A DNA stretch of 64,000 bases. It comes from JAFGBI01 sp964454025. GTDB lineage: Bacteria; Myxococcota_A; Polyangia; Polyangiales; Polyangiaceae. The position numbers and the translations under genes were made by a program. The stretch lies in contig CAYVRP010000024.1 in NCBI GenBank assembly GCA_964454025.1, positions 1 through 64,000 on the forward strand, read 5' to 3'. Positions 47,401 to 54,357 of the stretch are shown piece by piece. The notes under the pieces were generated by a model that made no database searches, was not told the origin of the DNA, and saw only the letters and a program-made list of their open reading frames with translations. How positions within the stretch are numbered: position 1 is the stretch's first letter; each line of letters opens with the position of its first letter.

Positions 47401-49754
47401 CGGAGGAGCCCGACCCGCTCCCCGGGCTCCTGGAGGTGCCCCAGCTTCACCTCGATGGCCTGGGCGAGCCCCTTCGGGTTGTTCGCCTGCGCGTAGAGGG
47501 GGATCAGCCGCTCGGCTGCGGCGAGGTTGTTCTCGTCGAGCGCGAGCACCTTCTCGTAGGCGCGGGACGCCCGGTCGGGCTTGCCCTTCTGGGTCATCCA
47601 GAGCTCGGCCACCTTCATCAGCATGCCGACGCGCTGCGCGGTGTCCTCGGTCTTCGTCTCGTTCGTCTCGAGAACACGGATGAACTCGTCCCACTTGCCG
47701 CTGTCAGCGTAGAAGAGCTCGAGATCGTCCCAACGTCCCAAGGTGACGTACCGCTTCTTGAGCTGCTCCTGGGCCCGCCGATCGTCCGGGCTCAGGGTCA
47801 ACAGCTGACGGTACGCTTCCACCGCGCGAGCGTCATCGTTCAGACGGTCACCTACGATCTGACCGAGCTTGGTCAGGAGTTGGATCTTCTCGTTGCTGTC
47901 GTAGGTGAACTCGACGAGCCGCTCGAGCACGTCGGCGAGCTTGTCGTACTCCCGGGATCGCTCGTAGAGCTGCGACAGCGCGCCGAGGGCGTCCACGTCG
48001 TCGGGCTCCTCCGCCAGCACGCCGGCCCACAGCTCCGTGCAGATCTCGGGCTTGCGGACGCGTTCGGTGGCGAGCGCGGCGATCTCCTTGAATTTGGCCG
48101 CTCGCTCGGGGCCCGGGGGCATGAGGGCGGCCTCGCGCTGCGCGAGCGCGATCAGCTTCTCCCAGTCGCGCCGCTTCTCGTACATCTGCCGGAGGTAGTC
48201 GGCCGCAACCGGGTGGGTCGGATCGAGCTCAACCACCTTCTCGTAAGCCTTCACCGCCTCGGCCTGGTTCGAGAACTTGCTCAGGTAGACCTCGGCGGCC
48301 TGCGCGTAGCAGCTCGATTTCTCCGCAGGATCAGCGAGTTCGTCGCCGAGCGCGAGCAACGTCTTGACGTACTCGTGGTAGCGCTTGGCCTCCTCCTGCT
48401 GGACGAGCCTGGCCCGCAGTTCCGCGATGACGGCGGCGTTCTCACCCGCGCTCCGCGGCGCGGGCTCCGCCTCCGCCACGCCGGCGGCCGGCGCCGCGAC
48501 ATCCTGGGCGGGGGTCACCGCCGCGACCGCCCCCGCCTCGACGCCCGTGGCCGCCGCGGCGGCCACCGCGGCGGTCGGCGCCAGCACCGGGGGGACGTCG
48601 TCGGCCGCAATCGCGGGCGCCTCGCCCGCCGCCGATGCCGGAGCCAGGACCTCGCCTGTCTGCCGCTGAAACGCGACGAGCGCCGGGTGGTCGCCGTCGT
48701 GCGCGGCGAGGCGCACGAAATATCGGCGCGCGGCGGCGATGTCGCCGAGCTCGCGCCACGCGATGGTCCCGCCGTGCGCCGCCAGCGTGGCCGCGGTCGC
48801 AGGCGCGAGCGGGCGCTCCAGCAGCTCGTCCAGCAGCCGCTGCACGCGCGCCCAGTCGCCCATCCGGGCGCCGTACACGTCGCGGAGGTAGAGCAGCGCG
48901 GTGTCGTCATCCGGATCGAGCCGCGCCGCCTGCTCGAGCAGCCCGGCCGCGACCTCGTGGTTCTGATGCCGGATCGCCCACCGCGCGCCGAAGACGCGGA
49001 GCATCGCGGCGCGGTCGGCCGCAGCGGCGGTGGACTCCACGATGGCGCGCTGCAGCTCGTAGATCCGTTCGGTGCTGTTCGCCTCCACGAGCAGACCCTC
49101 GAGGAGCGCGGCCACGCGCAGGTTGTGTGGATCAGCGACGTAGGCCTGCTCGAGCACGCCCTGGACGTCCCCCGGGGCGAAGCAGTTGACGATGCGCGCA
49201 GCGCGCGTAAGAAGGGCGCTCTTCTCCGCCACGTCGCTCGACGCGTGCGCCGCGCGGAGCAGCTCGCCCACGCGCTCCTGCCAGTCGTCCGCGGACGCCT
49301 GCGCGTCCTCGAGCAGGGGTGCGGCGACCGCGCCCCCGCCGCACTTGATGGCCTGGGCGTACTGCGAGGCAGCCCGCTCCGCGTCGCCCTGGTCACGCAG
49401 CGTGTCGCCCAGCTCGACCAGCAGCGCCGCCTGACGGACCGGATCGGTCACCGCCTTGAGCTCCAGCTCCAGCAGCTTTTGCACCATGTTCAGCTTGCCG
49501 AGCTCGAGATAGATGGCGCGCGCGCTCGCCAGCGCGTCCACCAGCGCCGGGTTGATCTTGTACGCATCCTGGAAGTGCTTCAGCGCCTTCACGCCCTGCA
49601 GGAACTTGCGGTGTTGCAGGCGCCCGAGCCGGAGGTGCAGTTGGGACTTGGTGATGGCATCGGCGGTGCCCGCGATGGCGTGCTCGATAGCGTCCACGAG
49701 CCCCTGCCAGTCGCGATGCGCTTCCAGATGGTTCAGATGCTGCTCTAGATCCAT
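38409..49754 (-). CDS. gltI: GltI/AgmK-type giant TPR protein
   Basis: About 3781 aa from ATG 49754 (GAGGGAG upstream), nearly all tandem tetratricopeptide repeats of about 34 residues (recurrent W-L-x-Y and A-x-x-x-Y-x-x-x-L-x-x-x-P patterns). There is no signal peptide, so it is probably cytoplasmic. Length, repeats and place in the cluster match M. xanthus GltI (AgmK), a gliding-complex scaffold. The last 330 residues are different: DLYVRPDVSGAIVSVPAQPP, then LTFICGKHLAGYRIEHYIR, resembling an M48 metalloprotease domain with HExxH lost. It is last in the operon and ends convergently with the beta-barrel gene. Confidence 0.88.
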   Translation of the reverse strand: MDLEQHLNHLEAHRDWQGLVDAIEHAIAGTADAITKSQLHLRLGRLQHRKFLQGVKALKHFQDAYKINPALVDALASARAIYLELGKLNMVQKLLELELKAVTDPVRQAALLVELGDTLRDQGDAERAASQYAQAIKCGGGAVAAPLLEDAQASADDWQERVGELLRAAHASSDVAEKSALLTRAARIVNCFAPGDVQGVLEQAYVADPHNLRVAALLEGLLVEANSTERIYELQRAIVESTAAAADRAAMLRVFGARWAIRHQNHEVAAGLLEQAARLDPDDDTALLYLRDVYGARMGDWARVQRLLDELLERPLAPATAATLAAHGGTIAWRELGDIAAARRYFVRLAAHDGDHPALVAFQRQTGEVLAPASAAGEAPAIAADDVPPVLAPTAAVAAAAATGVEAGAVAAVTPAQDVAAPAAGVAEAEPAPRSAGENAAVIAELRARLVQQEEAKRYHEYVKTLLALGDELADPAEKSSCYAQAAEVYLSKFSNQAEAVKAYEKVVELDPTHPVAADYLRQMYEKRRDWEKLIALAQREAALMPPGPERAAKFKEIAALATERVRKPEICTELWAGVLAEEPDDVDALGALSQLYERSREYDKLADVLERLVEFTYDSNEKIQLLTKLGQIVGDRLNDDARAVEAYRQLLTLSPDDRRAQEQLKKRYVTLGRWDDLELFYADSGKWDEFIRVLETNETKTEDTAQRVGMLMKVAELWMTQKGKPDRASRAYEKVLALDENNLAAAERLIPLYAQANNPKGLAQAIEVKLGHLQEPGERVGLLREVAGIYATRINDKARAFDRFLAAFELSPGDEQSQADVEQAAQVTGRWEDVVSAYRAAIAAAEAAGDATTVTALRLRLGRVLVDEVGRIDDALVEYRTVHEAEPDNAAALEALEKLYRQTERWDDLLEVYGRKRALAVDAVERKPILYAIARLQVEQLGRLDSAIETYSAALEEDPADGVALAALDDLYFRSGAWEQYADVLQRRVELDVDEGKLVDLKFRLAAVQNEHLGDPAAALANYREILFLNQDHEGARLALEAMLEHPELGAEAAGILEAIYEAREDWERLVGVLEILARATPDVERRVALLRKISATAAGRLGAVDRALDAQARALQCDPTLADARAELEDLAEQAGAWEAVVSIYHGIASSLEDAALARAYWLRLAGIQEQLRNVDAAAESFTKVLEIDPSDSEALLAMDAMFRKYERWESLIGVYRRRIDLTLDGSEREALYAQMAEVYEDRLGRPDDAIAAYREVLALDPASQVALVALDGLFTRQRSWRDLAENLEVRMGLADTEAQQLELMLRLAALREQQMNEVDLAIEGYRQVLEQEPGNPVALAALERLGTLEGHELAIAEILEPLYRTQGDYQKLIGVHEVQVRKADDPSRRVELLHQIAELYEDAAGNLDAAFDTFARALANDPSHEPTQRGLDRLARATGRFTDMARVFEDLAMRQEDPELGSSLFTAAARVFENDVGDVERAIDLYRKVLSIDPMSLGAAESLQALFQQTERYGDMSAILQRKAEILDDLPAQKDALFQAAALEEEVLDRKEAAIAVYLKILELDREDMRSIDSLINLYLGQSRWEDLLGVYTKKVDLVYDSEEKKLILYQVGAVYEREIGDVNSAIDTYQRVLELDPDDLTALGRLDVLYQTAENWQELLSILQHEAELTADPAEAVSYQYRIAELYEKRLGDIERAVELYRDILNLMPDHAPTLAALEGIKVGDVAPLAAASVLEPVYDASGAWTELVSVLEVQVRFADDAFTKVELLHRIARLYEDSLQDHRSAFDTYARAVAFDSQNEETLGSLERLGNLLDQWGAVAALYDQELDKLDDDPDRLVELGLRVAQVYEVQLENVDSAVARYRRVLAAQSDNQTAVRALDRLFTMSERWGDLAEVLRREAEIGESPDEILEFKYRLGQVYQHRLGDIAQAISAYREVISAAPEHEATLAALEGLFEAGVKQADIAEILEPLYQSAGEWEKLIKVREAQLAHTSDPEERIALLHRIAEDAEERLIDNRLAFNVHVRAIKERPLDERTGEEIERLAAVTDDGWEDLANAYADVLGLPEIEPTTQAVIGKRLARVFEEELQDVEKAEETYRYVLSVAARDAEALANLDRIYSSLEQWADLAAVLEQRAVVAAETTEQVELYTRLGQVYEEQLGQVDDAVRSFRRIFDDLDPANEEAIRSLARIYELKEAWVDLKGVYERQLQNAVGDVEEAEIRARMARLAADRLGNVNESIEGWKRVLDLRGEDPEALWALADLYERQGRWAELTDVLERHFDIADSDEERVNILTRRANLFLERLNRDDEALETWQRVLDIDFANVNALRAMAHIWRTRKDPQELVTVLHMTIDRAGAVLEPREVVEVYRELGRTYADVLSQPYEAAEAWRNLLEVDPTDLEAMDRLERGYRGEENWPAVVDIKIQRSNALADPAEKVRELLEVTEIWRSKVEDYDRATPAFEKILGIQADHDLAFEELEKLHTAAGRWEQLVELYLNRLETRDRVPERTDLLRRIAHVFEERLDDKGQAFDALVNAFAEDYGDDESVSYLERMAQATGRWGELIQTANAWLQEQTEPKSKIQLGLRLGKWYGENLDRPEYAQPYYAMVMELDPNNVQVRRRVAAIYRLGGNWQAVGEELTRALNVAVANDDRKIVLHELGELLEKNMGQVEQGLTFYRRALEVDQLFMPTLEALERIYEDQGKHQELAEILALKVKALEDPSQIAQHKLRLAALQEVQLGNLDVAARTFREVLDIEAGNIVALRGLERIYGATRAWPDLVNVLEQQLDVVDTERERVDALLKLAGIQEEQFLKPDLAAQRFEQALEIDVAEMRAYEGLERCYRRLKQWLDLVNTYERHIAELLEVDKKVELYFQIAQIYQEEVGDVQCAVDAYRNIVDLDEGNIPAYEQLAKLYEKLDDAPQAIEAMSRVADLTSDGAQRIEMYYRMGRALDTKLGDRVQAQERFEMALDLDPTHLPSLSALRTIAVDEADWDRASRYLEQEQANTPNPRARAKLLVDLGKLRDEMLGEHALAVQAYELAIQSDEDCEEAALPLVEEYLKVGRYAEAEPLAELLVKKAKTRERHEQHYLHKLQGKVLSALGKWEKAIKSYQTAHQLDLTDQETIRGIADVAYELADWPSALSNYQKVLTALGEGDVDQRVDVYYRLGNIKREQGQVKQGINNYEKALALNGEHRPTLEALVGVYAKLNDWKQVAAYKRQILDTLYDAEERFALLNDIGDVWSEKDKNVQKAIEALEEAREIKPQDHVLLHKLLQLYQRAGNWERMVETIQAIADLEERPDIKARYFYTMAQLYRDKLEDLERSVELFNEALDLNPEYLEAFERINKILTQQKNWKQLERSYRKMIHRIAGKGKPELENTLWHALGLVYRDRLQAVNEAIEAFKMASATRPDLMIEHQILAELYEQHERFDEAIVEQRIILASDPLNVDAYRALYRLHLHKQAYDGAWCLAAAMAFLGKADEEENRFFEDYRPQGMLAVRGRVSTDLWKRCLTHVDENPVVSEIMAAIAPAALQAKIAQLRMQNKTPVLDPRFKQDPATSTVTFAKTFGWAAQVLGVTTPDLYVRPDVSGAIVSVPAQPPASIAGQTVLSGFQPQELTFICGKHLAGYRIEHYIRNLFQTQSELTIMLFAGVMIAFPQTPMPADMQQQVQMTARELAKYMQPIQIEQLRIAVKRFLDEGAKANIRRWMHAVEITACRAGLVVSGDMGIAKKILASEPQLPGDLTPAEKVKELLLFSVSEEYSLVRQALGVAVGQEGT

Positions 49755-49893
49755 GCTCCCTCGGGGAACTGCGAGAAGACCAAACGGGGGGTGGGCCTCC
49801 GCCGAGCCCGCCGTCAAACCTCATCAACCCAACCCAGGGTCGCGGCGACGGGGCCGACGCGGTGCGACGCCGACCCCCAAGCCGCGCGCCACC

Positions 49894-50829
49894 TCAGCCG
49901 CCGGTGCCACCCATCTGCTGCAGGAGGCTGGCAGCCGTCTCGCACTGCTCCTTGAACTGCGCGGCCTTCGCCGAGCGACAGGCCCGCTTGGTGAAGGAAT
50001 TGAGCATGCGAACAGCCTTCTCCTTCTGAGGAGGCTGCATCTTCGCGTAGGTGCTGCCCACGATGAACGCGGACTCGGGGTGGGCGTCCTGACCGAGTTC
50101 CTGCGCCGCCTCGGCCGCGGCCAGCATCCCCGCCATGTCGTTCTTCGACTGGGCCACCTGGAAGAGCAACACCTGCATCTCGTACAGGTTGTCCCGCGTT
50201 TCCTCGGTGGCGGGGACCATGCGGATCCCCTCCTTGAGGACCTGCTCCGCCTCCGAGTAGAGCTTGTACGTGACGTACAGGCTGGCAGGATCCGGATAGA
50301 AGTACGGCTCCTCCGGGTTGTGTTCGATGGCGGCGGTGTAGTTCTGGAGCGCCCCCTGCGCGTCGTCGGTCCACTCGAGACAGACGCCGAGCCAGTGGTA
50401 GCACTCGGCGAAATTCGGATCCCGCTTGATGCACTCCTGGAGCGGCGCCTTGGCCTCCTCGAACTTGTCCTTGTCACCCGCCTGCGCCATCCGCGTGAGA
50501 GCGTAGCCGCGCTTGAACCAGTAGTTGGCCCATTCGGGCGCCTGCTGGGTCGCCTGCGCGAGGACGGAGGCCATCTTCTCCCAGTCCTCCTTCTTCTCGT
50601 AGGCGCGGGCCAGCTTGTAGATGATCCGATGGTTCGAGGCGTCGAGCTGCCGAGCGCGCTCGTAGCTCTGGATCGCCCCCTCCACGTTCACGGAAACCTG
50701 CCGGTCACCCTCGTTGGCGAGGTTGATCGCCTCGATGTGATCGCGGCTGCAGCCCCCGGTTCCGACACCCAGAAACAGACCCGCCAAGGCGGCGATGTTC
50801 CAAGCCTTTCGCAGTTTCATCGCGAACAT
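49894..50829 (-). CDS. TPR lipoprotein between gltG and gltI
   Basis: About 311 aa (ATG 50829; ATG 50820 is also possible, with AGAAGGG upstream). The signal peptide has lipobox GTGGC. The rest is TPRs (NVEGAIQSYERARQLDASNH, APEWANYWFKRGYALTRMAQ, AECYHWLGVCLEWTDDAQGA). Likely a periplasmic lipoprotein scaffold. In M. xanthus the corresponding interval holds gltH and two further genes; I cannot assign this one to any of them. It shares an operon with gltI (139 bp gap) and has its own upstream promoter. Confidence 0.8.
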   Translation of the reverse strand: MFAMKLRKAWNIAALAGLFLGVGTGGCSRDHIEAINLANEGDRQVSVNVEGAIQSYERARQLDASNHRIIYKLARAYEKKEDWEKMASVLAQATQQAPEWANYWFKRGYALTRMAQAGDKDKFEEAKAPLQECIKRDPNFAECYHWLGVCLEWTDDAQGALQNYTAAIEHNPEEPYFYPDPASLYVTYKLYSEAEQVLKEGIRMVPATEETRDNLYEMQVLLFQVAQSKNDMAGMLAAAEAAQELGQDAHPESAFIVGSTYAKMQPPQKEKAVRMLNSFTKRACRSAKAAQFKEQCETAASLLQQMGGTGG

Positions 50830-51421
50830 ACCCTTCTCTTTGTCGTGGCCACCGGGGGGAGCTCCACCCTGCGTGAAGCCCGCGGTGCTTTGATTGCCTG
50901 TTCGACCCGCTGACGGCAGAACCCAAGTCAAGCACCCCGGCCTGGTCGGACCGGGCTCAACGAGCACGGAGAGCATAGGCGGAGCGTCACCGCGAAGTAA
51001 AGGCGCATCGGCCCGGCAAATCGCCTGCCTTTTTCGGTGCCAAAGGGGGCTTTCGGAAGCGCCGTCGCCGGTGTCGTCGCCCGTGACTGACCGTGCCCAA
51101 CCTCACGCCTGCGCGGCGCACGCCCGCAGCCAGCGAGCGCCGGCGCGGCGCGCCCGTGCCCGGGGCGAGCCCGGTGCCGTCACGACACGGTCGGGTGCGG
51201 CAACGGCGCCCCAGCGCACGCGCCTCGCGCCCCCTGCACCAAGGCCGCCCGCGCGCGCCGTGACGCCGCCGCACGCCCCCCAACGACCGCGGCCGGAGCG
51301 AAATAGTCCTCACGGCGCCCGCCCCCCCGGACGGCGCGCCGTGATTCGCTGCTGCCCCAGACGCGCCCCGAGGCGACTCCCGGCGGAGCGCCGGTGTCAG
51401 GTCCGCGACGGGTGGTCGAGG
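50830..51421. other. 592-bp intergenic region with promoter and inverted repeat
   Basis: Between gltG and the TPR lipoprotein gene. It holds a candidate promoter (50972-51001) and an inverted repeat CACGGCGC (51311-51318) with GCGCCGTG (51336-51343) soon after the gltG stop, perhaps a terminator without a T tract. No gene is visible. Confidence 0.5.
50972..51001 (-). promoter_or_regulatory. Putative sigma-70 promoter of the TPR-lipoprotein/gltI block
   Basis: Minus strand -35 TTTACT (50996-51001), an 18-bp spacer and -10 TATGCT (50972-50977), about 140 bp before the ATG. Four of six matches in each box. The same 18-bp spacing occurs at the two other glt promoters. Confidence 0.45.
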
Positions 51422-53527
51422 TCAGCCCGGCGAGAACATGATCGGATAGACGACGGTGACGATGCCGCCCTCGGGCTGCGGGAAGCTCAACCCGTAGTAG
51501 GCCGAAACCACGCAGGAAACCACGCCGCTGTCCGGAAGGTCGGACCCACCGTTGGCGACGTTGGAAACCGAGCCGTCACGCCCGATCACGAAGCGAACTG
51601 ACACGCGACCCTCAAGGTTCGGGTTCCGTGACAGCCCTTGCTCGTAGCACATGCGGAATCGACCGTAGTTCTGCCGCACGATGCGCTGGATGACCTCCGG
51701 CGGGAGACGGCCGCTCACGCTGGTCGCACCCATGCGCACCTGAGGCGCCTTGGTCTTGTGAGACCCCCCCAGGCGTCCGTGCCCCGAGCCGAAGCCCTGG
51801 CCCGTACCAGTCCCCGCCCCGTGACCGAAGGTGCCGATGGTGCCGAGCCCGATGCCCTCGCCACGACCGCCGCCGCCCTCGCCGATGCCGGACAGGCCAA
51901 GGCCACCCGCGCCGAACGCGTCGCCGATCTCGTCACCCCACATGTTTCCGCGCGCGCTGACCTCGTCCGTCCCGAGCGAGGTGTCGCGGCCCCAAGGTGC
52001 GGTCGGAGCGTTGGGATCCCCCGAGGCCCCCGTGTTAAGGAGCCCGATCATGCCGAACTCCGTCGCCTCGCGCAGCGCCGCCGCACGGGCGATGTGCGGG
52101 TCGGGGTTGTCCTTGGGGCCCTGAATCGCATAGCGCTTGTTGGTGGCCTTGGAGTTCGGGTTGCCCATCGAACCCTCTTCGCCCTTGGCCCGGGTGCCGG
52201 TCCCGCCCTCGCGATTGTCCGCGTTCTCCTCGGCGACCTGCTCCGTCTCCTTCTGCTCTTGCTCGCGCTCCGCGGCGCTGTTCAAGAACTGCTGGATGAG
52301 GCGCAGCTGGTTCTTGTCAATGCCATCCTCCTCCGTCAGCCCCATGGGCGGGACGAAGAAGGCCATCGCCGCGATGAGCCCCGAGAAGGTGAGGAACGAC
52401 AGCCCGAAGTACGTGGCGATGGACCAATCGAAGCCAGCGGCCACCCCCGCGGGCACGGGCTTGCCGGCGTTGACCGCCGCGACCTGGAAGACGAGCTGGT
52501 CCACCTCGATGCGGGCCTTGCCCCCGTTGCCGAGGCTCAACTGATGGCCGCCGCTGACCTCGGCGCTCGGCTGCGCTCGCTGGCGCGCCTCGTCGAGGCT
52601 CATCCGAGGCTGACCAGGCATCTCCACGTAGCCCTTCGCGTTCGGCGGGATCACGACGGCCAGCGAGGTTCGGTCGCCGACCACCACCGGCATCCGTGTC
52701 GTCCCGAGTCGCTCGGCCGGGATGAGGAAATCCGTGGGCAGGTTCTTCCCCTGCTCCTCGCCGACGTAGAAGTTCCGAGGCGGCGTGAGGTGGGCGACGT
52801 AGATGACGTTCGTCCCCCACAGGATCATCACCTCCACCGAAGCGACGCCGGGGAGCTCTACCTCCTCGGCGCTCACGTCCGGACCGCTCTTGACGAGCGT
52901 GAACGTGTAGGTACCGGGCGGAGCGTCCGGGGGCACCTCGAGCGCTCGCGCGCGCGCCTCGGCCTCGGTCATCGCCGCTCCGGCGGCGAACGGATTGAGC
53001 GCCGAGAGTCCACCAAACGGGCTCAAGCGCCCTGGAGAAGCCCCGAACGGACTCGCCCCGCCACCGCCGAACGGGTTGGCCACCGCCGCCGGCGCAGACG
53101 GCGCCGCCGGCACCGCGAACGGGGTCGGGGCGGGAGCCGGAGGGGGAACGGGAGCCGGCGCCGCCGGCACCGCGAACGGGTTCGGCGCTTCCACATAGGG
53201 TGCAGCGGTTTCCGCGCCGGGCGCGGCCGCCGCCTCGAGCACGATGATGGTTCCGCCGACCTGGATCTGATCGCCGACGTGGAGCTTGCACTTGTTGACG
53301 CGCGCACCGTTGACCAGGGTGCCCGGCTCATTGCCGAGATCGATCAGCGTCACGTCGTCGGGGCTCCCCACCTCGATGACGGCGTGCATTCGCGACGCCT
53401 GATCGTCGTCGACGCGGAGGTGGCTCTTCGGGTCCTTGCCGACCTTGACGATGTCCTGCGCCACCGTCTCCCGGCGCTGGAGAGCGTCTCCCTGATAGAG
53501 TGCGAACGTCAGAACAGCCTTTGCCAT
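51422..53527 (-). CDS. gltG: GltG/PglI-type protein: FHA, membrane helix, AgmX/PglI C-terminal domain
   Basis: About 701 aa from ATG 53527. The N-terminal FHA domain (VGKDPKSHLRVDDDQASRMH, LIDLGNEPGTLVNG) is cytoplasmic. A Pro/Ala-rich spacer and a beta-rich region follow, then one membrane helix (YFGLSFLTFSGLIAAMAFFV, about residue 380). A Gly-rich periplasmic region leads to the TonB-like AgmX/PglI C-terminal domain (QNYGRFRMCYEQGLSRNP, RVSVRFVIGRDGSVS, FPQPEGGIVTVVYP). This is the GltG/PglI domain order; in M. xanthus it spans the inner membrane and links the cytoplasmic ring to the periplasm. Confidence 0.92.
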   Translation of the reverse strand: MAKAVLTFALYQGDALQRRETVAQDIVKVGKDPKSHLRVDDDQASRMHAVIEVGSPDDVTLIDLGNEPGTLVNGARVNKCKLHVGDQIQVGGTIIVLEAAAAPGAETAAPYVEAPNPFAVPAAPAPVPPPAPAPTPFAVPAAPSAPAAVANPFGGGGASPFGASPGRLSPFGGLSALNPFAAGAAMTEAEARARALEVPPDAPPGTYTFTLVKSGPDVSAEEVELPGVASVEVMILWGTNVIYVAHLTPPRNFYVGEEQGKNLPTDFLIPAERLGTTRMPVVVGDRTSLAVVIPPNAKGYVEMPGQPRMSLDEARQRAQPSAEVSGGHQLSLGNGGKARIEVDQLVFQVAAVNAGKPVPAGVAAGFDWSIATYFGLSFLTFSGLIAAMAFFVPPMGLTEEDGIDKNQLRLIQQFLNSAAEREQEQKETEQVAEENADNREGGTGTRAKGEEGSMGNPNSKATNKRYAIQGPKDNPDPHIARAAALREATEFGMIGLLNTGASGDPNAPTAPWGRDTSLGTDEVSARGNMWGDEIGDAFGAGGLGLSGIGEGGGGRGEGIGLGTIGTFGHGAGTGTGQGFGSGHGRLGGSHKTKAPQVRMGATSVSGRLPPEVIQRIVRQNYGRFRMCYEQGLSRNPNLEGRVSVRFVIGRDGSVSNVANGGSDLPDSGVVSCVVSAYYGLSFPQPEGGIVTVVYPIMFSPG

Positions 53528-53648
53528 GCCTTGTGTTTCCTTCACTGGCTCGATGCCGTTCGCCGCGCGGCGATGACGTCACGAGCCCCCCGGGGTCGGG
53601 CGAGCGCTATCAGGCAGATCGCCTGGGATCTCAACGGCAGTCGTAGGG

Positions 53649-53918
53649 TCAGATGTTCTCCACCGACTTGAGCATCTCGGGTACGAACGAGGTACGCGGA
53701 CGGATCAGGGTCGTGCGGGCCGCTCGAGGTCGAACCTTGATGGTCGCGGCGCCAGGGCCGAAGCCGCCGGCCGCGAGCGGATCATCCGAGAACTCGTACC
53801 CGTAGCCGTCCTTCGACTTCTCGATGTCCTTCACTTCCTGCGCAAGCGCCGCGGAGGTGGCGAATACGCCGGCGAATCCGAGGACTACCGCAAAGACGAT
53901 CTTCTTCGACCGTGCCAT
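53649..53918 (-). CDS. Small secreted protein in the gltF position
   Basis: 89 aa from ATG 53918 (GAGGGTGAA upstream). The signal peptide VFAVVLGFAGVFATSAALAQ is followed by about 65 residues: KDGYGYEFSDDPLAAGGFGP, then IKVRPRAARTTLIRPRTSFV. No domain is recognised. It sits between gltE and gltG, the place of M. xanthus gltF, so it may be a GltF equivalent; the name is positional. A strong promoter lies just upstream. Confidence 0.75.
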   Translation of the reverse strand: MARSKKIVFAVVLGFAGVFATSAALAQEVKDIEKSKDGYGYEFSDDPLAAGGFGPGAATIKVRPRAARTTLIRPRTSFVPEMLKSVENI

Positions 53919-54357
53919 TTCACCCTCTTGGGAATTTTCCGGTTTAGTTACAGTAGCATTGTACTTCGCGCCCAGCCACAGCGTCAACGACCTTGACCGC
54001 GGGCGGCGCAATGAAACCCTCGCCAATTCTGGGCGAAGAGCTCGACGACCCCAGCCGGCGAGTCAGCCCCATCCGTGGCCCTCGAACCCTCCGAGCGAAC
54101 ACTGGCGCCGTCGAATGATTCGCGCATGCGGGGGCAGACAACCAAGCTAGCTCGGTGGTTCCCGGATTTCGGCACGTCGCGAAGAAAAACAGAGAGCCCC
54201 CTGGCACGCCGTTCCCCCACCGCGGGAGCCGCGACCGACAGACATCGCGCACTCCGGTGGCGACCCGGCTCCGACCCGGTCGCCAATGCCAACGGCAGGC
54301 GCCGCGATTCCCGCCCCGGAGTCGCGGCCTCCTGCCGTCGCGCGCGCCCGCGGCGCC
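53919..54357. other. 439-bp intergenic region with a strong internal promoter
   Basis: Between gltE and the small secreted gene. Its left part holds a promoter at 53958-53987. The rest is GC-rich, with no gene and no clear T-tailed hairpin. Confidence 0.5.
53958..53987 (-). promoter_or_regulatory. Sigma-70-type promoter of the gltF-position gene and gltG
   Basis: Minus strand -35 TTGACG (53982-53987), an 18-bp spacer and -10 TACAAT (53958-53963), five of six matches in each box, 40 bp before the ATG at 53918. Confidence 0.75.

Noticed and set aside
40815..49748. Very long open frames on the plus strand opposite the giant TPR gene
   Set aside because: They are antisense shadows caused by high GC and the TPR codon pattern; no domains, ribosome sites or signal peptides.
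51001..51060. Sigma-54 promoter (TGGCACC...) upstream of the TPR lipoprotein
   Set aside because: Spacing between GG and the downstream GC is 11, not the required 10.
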